A stretch of 12,013 nt of DNA. Source: Thermodesulfovibrionia bacterium. GTDB taxonomy: Bacteria > Nitrospirota > Thermodesulfovibrionia > UBA6902. The stretch covers positions 1-12,013 of the forward strand of contig CAMYJJ010000071.1 of NCBI GenBank assembly GCA_947258735.1. Direction: 5' to 3'. The notes under the pieces were generated by a model. The model had not been told where the DNA came from, made no database searches, and saw only the letters and a list, made by a program, of their open reading frames with translations. The position numbers were made by a program, and so were the translations under genes. Positions 1 to 6,209 of the stretch are shown piece by piece; position 1 is the stretch's first letter, and the number at the start of each line of letters is the position of its first letter.

Positions 1-1
1 A

Positions 2-1300
2 AATGTCATAAAAGTGCTTTCAACAGCGCTGAGAAAGGAAAAATTCGACGTCGAGTCTGCCATGACAGGTGAAGACGCACTGGCCGTGATGAAAAACAAA
101 AAATTTGACCTTATTGTATCAGACTATAAACTTCCCGGCATGAATGGAGAAACGCTTCTTGAACGAATAAAGTCTAATGAAGCCTCTCTCCCCGTTATAC
201 TCCTGACTGCGTTTGGTACTATCGATCTTGCTGTCAATGCAATGAAAAAAGGGGCTTATACCTTTCTCACTAAACCGGTAAATCTGAATGTTCTTCTCAC
301 AACGATACGAGACGCTATCCGGTCGAAATATCATAATCCTGATGATGAAAGCCCCGGGCACTATCAATTCCTGAATATTATAGGAAAAGCAAAACCCATG
401 CAGGACGTATATTCAATGATACAGAGAGTCAGCAAAACTGATGCAAATGTGCTGATACTTGGTGAGAGCGGAACAGGAAAAGAGCTGGCAGCACGGGCAA
501 TCCATTACACCTCCCTCAGGGCTGATAAGCCGTTTATTCCCATAGACTGTACCACGATCCCCACTGAGCTGATGGAAAGCGAACTGTTCGGTTATGAGAA
601 AGGGGCCTTTACCTGTGCCTACAGCGATAAATTAGGCCTGATTGAAATGGCAAAAGGAGGCACGGTCTTTTTCGATGAAATCGGTGATCTGGATTATGGC
701 CTGCAGAAAAAATTGCTCAGATTCCTGCAGGAAAAGGAATTTCACACGCTCGGAGGTAAAGAGAAAATTACCGCTGATGTCCGGATACTGGCTGCTACGA
801 ACAGGAATATAGAGGATGCAGTTGAAAAGGGAGATTTCAGAGAGGACCTGTATTACAGGCTCAATGTGATATCCATTCATATCCCATCTCTTAAGGAGAG
901 GAAAGAGGACATCCCTTTTCTTGCTTCTCATTTCCTTGAAGAATTCAGCAGAAAAAACAAAAAGGAAATCCGGGGGATTGAACAGAGTGTACTGGATGTT
1001 TTATCCAGCTATGAATGGCCCGGCAATGTGCGTGAACTCGAAAATATTATCCAGAGATCAGTCATACTTTGCCCATATGATCAGATAAATATGGAATGTC
1101 TTCCCCGAAAATTGAAAATGATGGATTTTGAAGATCAGCCGGATTCTGAAGGATTGAATCTTCCTGAAATTGAAAAGAGGGTTATATGCAAAGCACTTGA
1201 TAGGACTGCGTGGAACCAGTCGCAGGCTGCAGTGCTGTTAGGAATAAGCCGTAAGCAACTGAGAACAAAAATGAAAAACCTCGGGCTTTCCAATGAATAA
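2..1300 (+). CDS. Sigma-54-dependent response regulator (receiver, AAA+, Fis-type HTH), 5' end cut by window edge
   Basis: An NtrC-type two-component activator. Its open frame runs to the left edge (codons for NVIK precede the GTG at 14-16), so the true start and the acidic pocket of the receiver lie outside; the GTG is an internal valine codon. Counting that codon as residue 1, the receiver has the phospho-acceptor Asp37 (SDYKLPG), Thr65 and Lys87. The AAA+ domain has Walker A GESGTGKE at 150-157, Walker B DE at 221-222 and an arginine-rich REDLYYRL segment. A Fis-like helix-turn-helix occupies about 380-425 (QSQAAVLLGISRKQLRTK). The sigma-54-contacting loop, normally GAFTGA, reads GAFTCA (Cys201, codon 614-616). 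The family binds upstream enhancers and opens sigma-54 promoters after phosphorylation by a histidine kinase, here probably encoded to the left. It converges on the cytochrome gene; no target promoter was found in the window. Confidence 0.95.
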   Translation, partial: NVIKVLSTALRKEKFDVESAMTGEDALAVMKNKKFDLIVSDYKLPGMNGETLLERIKSNEASLPVILLTAFGTIDLAVNAMKKGAYTFLTKPVNLNVLLTTIRDAIRSKYHNPDDESPGHYQFLNIIGKAKPMQDVYSMIQRVSKTDANVLILGESGTGKELAARAIHYTSLRADKPFIPIDCTTIPTELMESELFGYEKGAFTCAYSDKLGLIEMAKGGTVFFDEIGDLDYGLQKKLLRFLQEKEFHTLGGKEKITADVRILAATNRNIEDAVEKGDFREDLYYRLNVISIHIPSLKERKEDIPFLASHFLEEFSRKNKKEIRGIEQSVLDVLSSYEWPGNVRELENIIQRSVILCPYDQINMECLPRKLKMMDFEDQPDSEGLNLPEIEKRVICKALDRTAWNQSQAAVLLGISRKQLRTKMKNLGLSNE

Positions 1301-1305
1301 TCTTT

Positions 1306-1391
1306 CCCTGATCTTCAGGGTGGTTCAGAAGTGGCAGTGCCTTGGAATATCCAGGCCCAATAAGAGAAAATCTGTTATTGATTATCTCTTA
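1306..1391. terminator. Possible bidirectional termination region between convergent genes
   Basis: Two hairpins lie between the response regulator and the cytochrome gene. CCCTGA/TCAGGG (1306-1320, 3-nt loop) follows the regulator stop. TAAGAGA/TCTCTTA (1361-1367 with 1385-1391) overlaps the cytochrome stop codon. Neither is followed by a strong T-run, so intrinsic termination is only suggested. The 88-bp gap holds no convincing gene. Confidence 0.35.
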
Positions 1392-3617
1392 CAGTACTTC
1401 GAGAGTTCCGTCCTGGATTACCAATGTTCCGTCGCTGATTATCAAGTTACCATTCATCGTTGTTGTGCCGGTAATTAATGCATATTCACATGAATATCCA
1501 GCTTCCAAATATACCTGCTTACCAAGGGATATGTTCAGATCTTCTTCAAAGACTCCATCATGACTCTGGATAGTGTCAAGGTTCACCGCAGCACTGTAGG
1601 CATCCTGAAGTCTGGAATAATACACAGGTTCTGTCCTGTCAATTTTCACAGGGAGATATGTACATCCGGATGTATTGATCCATACTGCTGAGGCCATAAC
1701 ATGTGGGGCGGCCATCCCTGTATTGAGCCATGCCTCAAGCATGTAATCACCTTCGTTGGCCAAAAAGGCATTCTGCTTGTTATTACCAAGGTAAAGGAAC
1801 TGGATGTACTCCCAGCTTGTGGGTTGATAGAGCATTTCTACAGTGGCGGTTTCAGCACCGGGAGGCGGGTCCAATGTTATTTCATCCCAGTGATTATAGG
1901 CACTGACCTGGTCAGGATTGCCGTATTGATCAGCTGGTACTGGCAAGGCATTGCGTTTTCGTGCCACTTCATAATTCATCCCATATGGTGGAATGCGGTT
2001 GTCCTTGATTACTGTATTGTTGAGTACAAAGTGGAAGGTCTCATGTTCTGTCCCCGGTGATGTGTTAGCCAGCTCAGCAATAGTTAGCCCGGGGACCCCG
2101 GTATAACGATCATAGTCCAAAATAATCGGACCATAATAATCGCTATTCACCTGTATGAGCTGGGCTGCCCATTCCTGAGTCATTCCGTAGTGGGCTTCGT
2201 ATATCTTTGTATAAGGATCGTGAAGGTCCAGTATGCTTTCAATCTGGACATCCGGTCCGCCTGCAGGATTAGCTATAGATATACCGATTGGACCATATTT
2301 ACCGTCTTCACGAATTATTTCATTATTTGAATCATACCATTTAATATTCAGCCACATGCGGCGTCCTTCGGGATAACCTGTAATTAACTTATGACCTGTC
2401 AGGTTGGTTACGGTAAGCATATTTTCATTTACAACCAGCGATGATGCCATATTAAGCTGCATCCTGGCACGAACTGCTCCATCAACCAGGGCTGCGCTCT
2501 GTACAGTTGTGAGTCCGCCGCCAAGCCTTAGTTTACCGAGGTTGTCAAGATACTGGATAGCTACCGGCATCCAGTAGTTCCCTCCGGTCATGTCATGCAG
2601 AGGGAGGTCGCTGCGAATGGGTACACCGTTTTTATCACATCCAAGTCCGGTTACCGGGCGCATATGACATGTCTGACAGCTAAAGTATCTGGGAGTCCCG
2701 TCTTCGTAGTTACCGCCAGTCCCTGCAAGAAGTGCATTCTGATACGCATCCGCAATTGCCCCTGTTTTCAGCTCTACCGGGAGAGAGGGGTAATCAGAGA
2801 CCAGTGTCTGGGACAGGAGACCGGACTTATATTCGCTGAATGTTCTCTCCACTATTCCATATTTGTAAGGGACATTGTTAAATGCTGCCTTGTCTTCTAC
2901 AGGCCCGCCGAGAATGCCATTGGCCGTGACCGGATCAGCAGTGCTCTGGATGCCGTTGTTATGTGCCAAATCACCTACTGCAGAGTTAGAGACGTCATGG
3001 CAGGTTCCGCAGAAGTCCACGGAACGGTGAAATTGCGATGGCATCCACTGATGTCTTGCTTCAGCGTCTGAATAGGGTCCCAGTTTATCGCTGCTTCCCC
3101 ACATGGAGGCCATGCCGCTGCCGAAATAGGCGGTCACATTCCCGGGGTCGCTTCCCGGGTCGCCGAAGTCATTGGCAATAAATGGCGGGAACTGTTCTCC
3201 CGGATGCTCCGAATTATCCGGATTTGTCATTTTATGGCAAAAATCACATTCCACACCGTCGCCGTCACCCGCGCTCAGACCCGAACCGTCTGTTGGTGTG
3301 GAGCGTCCCCCAAGCCATCCCCCGGTGCTGTGACAGCGTATGCAGAGGTCGCCGACACCGTCGAAATCCTGTTCAGCTATGGCCATGGTCGCCCAGAAAA
3401 TCGGGTCACGGCCGGCATTTGCCATCATATTCCCGCGCCAGTGGTCAGTAATCGAAGGGGTATGACAGTTATCGCACTTGTCTGGCGATTCCAGTGAGTT
3501 GATTTCCTGCGGCTGGGTTCCCGGCTGCTGTATTTCATTTGGTACTATATCAGCAGCAAAACTTATACTAATTACGCATGTAAATATAAACACTACTGCT
3601 AAAGATAGGGTCTTCAT
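1389..3617 (-). CDS. Exported pentaheme cytochrome c with C-terminal beta-helix-like tail
   Basis: A 742-residue secreted multiheme cytochrome, presumably an electron carrier or oxidoreductase in the periplasm or at the cell surface. A signal peptide (hydrophobic core about 5-20, likely cleavage near SFA-AD at 21-22) is followed by five CxxCH heme sites: CDNCH 48-52, CIRCH 92-96, CDFCH 124-128, CGTCH 203-207 and CQTCH 314-318. Residues around 395-430 (NLTGHKLITGYPEGRRMW) match a segment that recurs in uncharacterised multiheme cytochromes of anaerobes, downstream of the hemes. The last 85 residues (about 658-742, beginning YYSRLQDAY) hold short strand-turn repeats such as GTTTMNGNLIISDGTL, suggesting a right-handed beta-helix-like or anchoring domain. 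AAAGGAGAG at 3625-3633, seven bases from the ATG, supports the start. It has no close operon partner. The electron donor and acceptor cannot be told from sequence. Confidence 0.9.
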   Translation of the reverse strand: MKTLSLAVVFIFTCVISISFAADIVPNEIQQPGTQPQEINSLESPDKCDNCHTPSITDHWRGNMMANAGRDPIFWATMAIAEQDFDGVGDLCIRCHSTGGWLGGRSTPTDGSGLSAGDGDGVECDFCHKMTNPDNSEHPGEQFPPFIANDFGDPGSDPGNVTAYFGSGMASMWGSSDKLGPYSDAEARHQWMPSQFHRSVDFCGTCHDVSNSAVGDLAHNNGIQSTADPVTANGILGGPVEDKAAFNNVPYKYGIVERTFSEYKSGLLSQTLVSDYPSLPVELKTGAIADAYQNALLAGTGGNYEDGTPRYFSCQTCHMRPVTGLGCDKNGVPIRSDLPLHDMTGGNYWMPVAIQYLDNLGKLRLGGGLTTVQSAALVDGAVRARMQLNMASSLVVNENMLTVTNLTGHKLITGYPEGRRMWLNIKWYDSNNEIIREDGKYGPIGISIANPAGGPDVQIESILDLHDPYTKIYEAHYGMTQEWAAQLIQVNSDYYGPIILDYDRYTGVPGLTIAELANTSPGTEHETFHFVLNNTVIKDNRIPPYGMNYEVARKRNALPVPADQYGNPDQVSAYNHWDEITLDPPPGAETATVEMLYQPTSWEYIQFLYLGNNKQNAFLANEGDYMLEAWLNTGMAAPHVMASAVWINTSGCTYLPVKIDRTEPVYYSRLQDAYSAAVNLDTIQSHDGVFEEDLNISLGKQVYLEAGYSCEYALITGTTTMNGNLIISDGTLVIQDGTLEVL

Positions 3618-3959
3618 TGAAGTGCTCTCCTTTATTTATATGGTAAAAGCTATACATCGAACCGGTTATCTTCAACAGCTAATCAGACTTACTACATAAA
3701 CAAAAGTTTTTCGGCCCCATCTCACCAAGGGGTTAGCTCTTCGGGAAAAGTCAAATGTTCTCTTTTTTCCAATATATCATTCCTTTAACGCTCTGTCTAT
3801 TTAAATATATCAATATAGCTATATGGTTTTTCAATATATGTTAAAAGGATTCGATGGTTGTCCCCTGGTGATTTCGGATCGGGTCAACTTATATATCAGG
3901 GATATGCAGTGGGTCTGTTCTTTGATATGATGTAATTAGAGAAGGAATAAGGAGGCAGC
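3618..3959. other. Divergent intergenic region with AT-rich repeats
   Basis: 342 bp without a gene, between the cytochrome (leftward) and the sufC-like gene (rightward), so it should hold both promoters. It contains an AT-rich core (about 3765-3845) with the 9-mer AATATATCA at 3771-3779 and 3804-3812, related CAATATAG at 3811-3818 and CAATATATG at 3832-3840. A 12-bp perfect palindrome ATATAGCTATAT lies at 3813-3824. A GC-richer potential hairpin (CCCC/GGGG, about 3715-3733) could form in the cytochrome leader. ATATC-AGG-GATAT (3893-3905) could be a second operator half-pair. I could not assign a convincing -35/-10 pair or a -24/-12 sigma-54 promoter. Confidence 0.6.
3813..3824. promoter_or_regulatory. 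12-bp palindrome, candidate operator
   Basis: ATATAGCTATAT is a perfect inverted repeat inside the AT-rich core of the divergent region. It is flanked by AATATATCA (3804-3812) and CAATATATG (3832-3840). Its position between two redox-related transcription units fits a repressor or activator site, but no known consensus was matched and AT-rich palindromes can arise by chance. Confidence 0.3.
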
Positions 3960-4700
3960 ATGCTTGACGTTCATAATTTAACCGTCAGTGTTCACGGCCA
4001 CACAATTTTAAAGCATGTAGATATGCATGTCTCGAGGGGGGAAACAGTGGCGCTTTTTGGACCAAACGGGTCAGGAAAGACCTCTCTCTTATACACGATC
4101 ATGGGGATTCCGGGATACAACATAGAGACCGGCACAATAACATTTAAAGGGGAAGATATCACTGAACTTCCGGTAGACAAAAGGGCGCAGCTCGGAATCG
4201 GAATGGATTTTCAGCGTCCTCCGGCTGTCAGGGGAGTGAAATTAAAGGATATGCTTCGCATGTGCATGGATAAGAGAGGTGATTTGGATGAACAAATGAT
4301 CGATGGGTATATTCAGAAACTGAATCTCGCCGCATTTCAGGACAGGGACATAAACCTGGGGTTTTCGGGCGGAGAAATCAAACGGTCCGAACTGGTACAG
4401 CTTCTTGCCCAGAATCCTGACTTCATTATGTTCGATGAGCCTGATTCCGGCGTTGATCTGGTGAGTATTCATTTAGTAGGAAGGGTGATCAATGAGCTGC
4501 TTGAAAAGGAGATCATGGCAGGTAAAAGAAATAAATCAGGTTTGATAATAAGCCATGCCGGACATATCCTGGATTATGTAAATGTAGACAGGGCATATGT
4601 CATCCTTAATGGTACGCTTTATTGTTCAGGCAACCCGAGAGACATTCTGGATGATATAAGAGTCAAGGGGTATGAGGGGTGTATAACATGTTTAAGGTAG
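3960..4700 (+). CDS. sufC: SufC-like ABC ATPase of a minimal Fe-S assembly system
   Basis: A 246-residue soluble ABC ATPase that powers the SufB/D-like scaffold encoded next to it during Fe-S cluster assembly in the cytoplasm. Visible motifs are Walker A GPNGSGKT (34-41), the Q-loop FQRPP (Gln85), the signature FSGGE (135-139), Walker B FIMFDEPDSG with catalytic Glu160, and switch His199 (ISHAGH). The FQRPP segment and the FDEPDSGVD motif are typical of SufC. There are no membrane segments, and no permease gene is nearby. AAGGAGG at 3949-3955, four bases before the ATG, fixes the start. The extreme C-terminus reads GCITCLR, a Cys241-x2-Cys244 pair that I do not expect in classical SufC. The gene overlaps its partner by 13 bp. 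With no SufS, SufU, SufA or SufE alongside, it best fits the two-gene SUF-like minimal (SMS) arrangement (smsC), common in archaea and anaerobic bacteria. Confidence 0.9.
   Translation: MLDVHNLTVSVHGHTILKHVDMHVSRGETVALFGPNGSGKTSLLYTIMGIPGYNIETGTITFKGEDITELPVDKRAQLGIGMDFQRPPAVRGVKLKDMLRMCMDKRGDLDEQMIDGYIQKLNLAAFQDRDINLGFSGGEIKRSELVQLLAQNPDFIMFDEPDSGVDLVSIHLVGRVINELLEKEIMAGKRNKSGLIISHAGHILDYVNVDRAYVILNGTLYCSGNPRDILDDIRVKGYEGCITCLR
4674..4679 (+). promoter_or_regulatory. Ribosome binding site that decides the sufB/D-like start
   Basis: GAGGGG sits eight bases before the ATG at 4688, inside the end of sufC. It overlaps the alternative GTG at 4679, making ATG 4688 the likely start and the two genes translationally coupled. 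Confidence 0.6.
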
Positions 4701-5911
4701 ATCTTAAAGAAAAGGCAAAAAAAGCTGAGAAGAAACCGTCTGCCATTGGGCTGGATGTAGATCTGAGAGCCTATTCTGACAGAGCGGAAAAGCACCATAA
4801 AATCAAGAAACTCACGGAATTGTCAGATGATATGAAGGAGAAGTCCATCAGTGTCGGTATTGATGCCGGGGAGGAATGCAGGGCCGGGAGTTTTTATCAG
4901 ATTGACCATTCTGTCATATTATCTACTTCGTTTCAAAGCGGCCTCGAGCTCATGAGCATTACAGAGGCCCTGAAAAAATATGACTGGCTGGCAGAGTACT
5001 GGTGGAATGCGATCAGCGTCGATGCTGATAAATATACTGCACAGGCTGAGCTGAAACAGCATCAGGGATATTTTATAAGGGCCCTGCCGGGAGCAAAGGT
5101 TGAGTTTCCCCTGCAGGCATGTCTGTACATGACCAGAGACGGGATGGCACAAAATGTTCACAATATCATTATTGCTGAAGAGGGATCGGAACTTCATATT
5201 ATTACGGGTTGTGCCACTGACACAAAGGTGAAAACAGGACTTCATGTAGGTGTTTCAGAATTTTATGTGAAAAAGAACGCTCAGATCACCTTCAGCATGA
5301 TCCATAACTGGGCAGAGGAAATGATTGTGCGGCCGCGTTCAGCTATCATTGTAGAAGAAAACGGCCTGTTTCTTTCAAATTATGTCTGTATGAAACCCGT
5401 AAAAAATCTTCAGATGTACCCAACGGCATATTGCATAGGTGAGAACGCTACCGTGAGGTTCAATACGATATTATTAGCAGCGGAAGGCTCAACCATGGAT
5501 ACAGGCTCAAGGGTCTTCCTGAAAGCAAAAGACAGCAAAGCCGAAATTGTTTCAAGGGCCTTGACCAGCGGGGGGGACATTATTGCCCGGGGACATCTGA
5601 TAGGAGAAGTTCCGGGGATCAAGGCGCACCTTGAATGCAGGGGGCTCATGCTTTCTGATAAAGGGACAATCCATGCGATCCCCGAGCTTGAGGGAAGGGC
5701 ACATGACATTGATATGTCCCATGAGGCTGCGGTCGGCAAGATTGCAGAGGAGGAGATTCAGTATCTCATGGCACGGGGGCTGAGCAGCGACGAAGCAACA
5801 GCAGCCATAGTCAGAGGGTTCCTTGATGTCGAAATTAAAGGGCTTCCCAGGCACCTCGAGGAAGAATTGAAGAAGGCGGTCAGCATGGAAGATGAAAGCC
5901 ACGTATTATAG
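4688..5911 (+). CDS. sufB: SufB/SufD-family Fe-S assembly scaffold (SmsB-like)
   Basis: A 407-residue scaffold subunit that with the SufC-like ATPase should build Fe-S clusters in the cytosol. The C-terminal half is clearly SufB/D: a beta-solenoid region (about 130-330), then the segment LSDKGTIHAIPELE (322-335), SHEAAVGKI (344-352) and helices with YLMARGLSSDEATAAIVRGF (359-378). Where E. coli SufB has an essential Cys (C405, in its DKCGAH segment) this protein has Gly326. The upstream Cys317 (LECRGLMLS) appears to align with a Cys of SufB. His345 lies in a block shared by SufB and SufD. The N-terminus is short and lysine-rich and lacks the long N-terminal domain of SufB, giving a length near SufD or SmsB. 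The GTG at 4679 would add three residues, but the Shine-Dalgarno position favours ATG 4688. Family assignment is firm; the choice between SufB, SufD and SmsB labels is not. Confidence 0.88.
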   Translation: MFKVDLKEKAKKAEKKPSAIGLDVDLRAYSDRAEKHHKIKKLTELSDDMKEKSISVGIDAGEECRAGSFYQIDHSVILSTSFQSGLELMSITEALKKYDWLAEYWWNAISVDADKYTAQAELKQHQGYFIRALPGAKVEFPLQACLYMTRDGMAQNVHNIIIAEEGSELHIITGCATDTKVKTGLHVGVSEFYVKKNAQITFSMIHNWAEEMIVRPRSAIIVEENGLFLSNYVCMKPVKNLQMYPTAYCIGENATVRFNTILLAAEGSTMDTGSRVFLKAKDSKAEIVSRALTSGGDIIARGHLIGEVPGIKAHLECRGLMLSDKGTIHAIPELEGRAHDIDMSHEAAVGKIAEEEIQYLMARGLSSDEATAAIVRGFLDVEIKGLPRHLEEELKKAVSMEDESHVL

Positions 5912-6038
5912 TCGGTGCTGCAGAGCAATCATTTTAATGTCATTTTGTACCCGCCTACCGGCAGGCTTAATGGGGAATTCTGGACTTATTTTGTGTTCTG
6001 TCCTGTATTCCTGTTACGATAAGATTCATCTAAACTTA

Positions 6039-6065
6039 CAGTAAATGTTGTACTGGAATTTTTTT
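6039..6065 (+). terminator. Probable intrinsic terminator of the sufC-sufB operon
   Basis: CAGTA (6039-6043) pairs with TACTG (6051-6055) across a 7-nt loop, and a run of seven T (6059-6065) follows three bases later. The stem is short, so strength is uncertain. It lies about 130 bp after the stop codon. Confidence 0.4.
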
Positions 6066-6137
6066 CATGTTTATTATGATCATTATTCCTTCAAGTCACG
6101 GTTAGGCCGGATCAGACCCCGTGCGACAGGGTTTATC

Positions 6138-6159
6138 GAGCAAGATCCCGGATAAGCTC
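6138..6159. promoter_or_regulatory. Interrupted palindrome upstream of the CCG-domain gene
   Basis: GAGC and GCTC arms flank symmetric AA pairs around a GATCCCGGAT core. The 22-bp block is centred about 58 bp before the start codon. It could be an operator or a leader hairpin; no regulator consensus was recognised. Confidence 0.3.
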
Positions 6160-6189
6160 TGAAACGTATGGCTCAGGATATACCTTATA

Positions 6190-6209
6190 ACGTACTATGA
6201 CGCACTATG
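6190..6209 (+). repeat. Tandem 10-bp near-repeat overlapping the start codon
   Basis: ACGTACTATG (6190-6199) is followed directly by ACGCACTATG (6200-6209), nine of ten bases identical. The ATG of the next gene is the end of the second copy. No Shine-Dalgarno sequence lies in this interval. Confidence 0.6.

Larger units (their letters stand above)
5912..6206 (+). other. Non-coding stretch between the Fe-S assembly operon and the CCG-domain protein
   Basis: 295 bp with no convincing gene. Besides the probable terminator it holds an imperfect GC-rich inverted repeat, GCCTACCGGCAGGC (about 5954-5967). It also holds an interrupted palindrome, GAGC-aa-GATCCCGGAT-aa-GCTC (6138-6159), and a tandem near-repeat just before the next start codon (6190-6209). 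TATAAC at 6186-6191 is a weak -10 candidate with no matching -35. Confidence 0.5.

Noticed and set aside
14..16. GTG as the true start of the response regulator
   Set aside because: The frame stays open to the edge and reads NVIK before this codon, as in the first helix of receiver domains. The acidic pocket residues must be further upstream.
1293..1563. Short + strand open frames after the response regulator
   Set aside because: They run into the antisense of the cytochrome tail and have no start signal or protein-like composition.
3182..3497. Open frames on the + strand across the cytochrome N-terminal region
   Set aside because: They lie opposite a gene with a signal peptide and five heme motifs, have no ribosome sites, and encode compositionally odd peptides. 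They are shadows of the GC-richer antisense strand.
3665..3755. Cyclic-di-GMP (GEMM) riboswitch upstream of the cytochrome
   Set aside because: The general setting and an AACCCC/GGGG stem suggested it, but the conserved GCAAAGCC-type core and the second-arm consensus are absent.
3618..3959. sigma-54 (-24/-12) promoter for the cytochrome or the sufC-like gene, as a target of the regulator
   Set aside because: I searched both strands by eye for TGGCAC-N5-TTGC-type sequence and found no acceptable match.
3960..4700. Nutrient-transport ATPase
   Set aside because: No permease or binding-protein gene is adjacent, and the motifs and overlapping SufB/D-like partner identify a SufC-type ATPase.
5410..5902. 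Long minus-strand open frames opposite the SufB/D-like gene
   Set aside because: No ribosome site, no recognisable domain, and the + strand protein is unambiguous.
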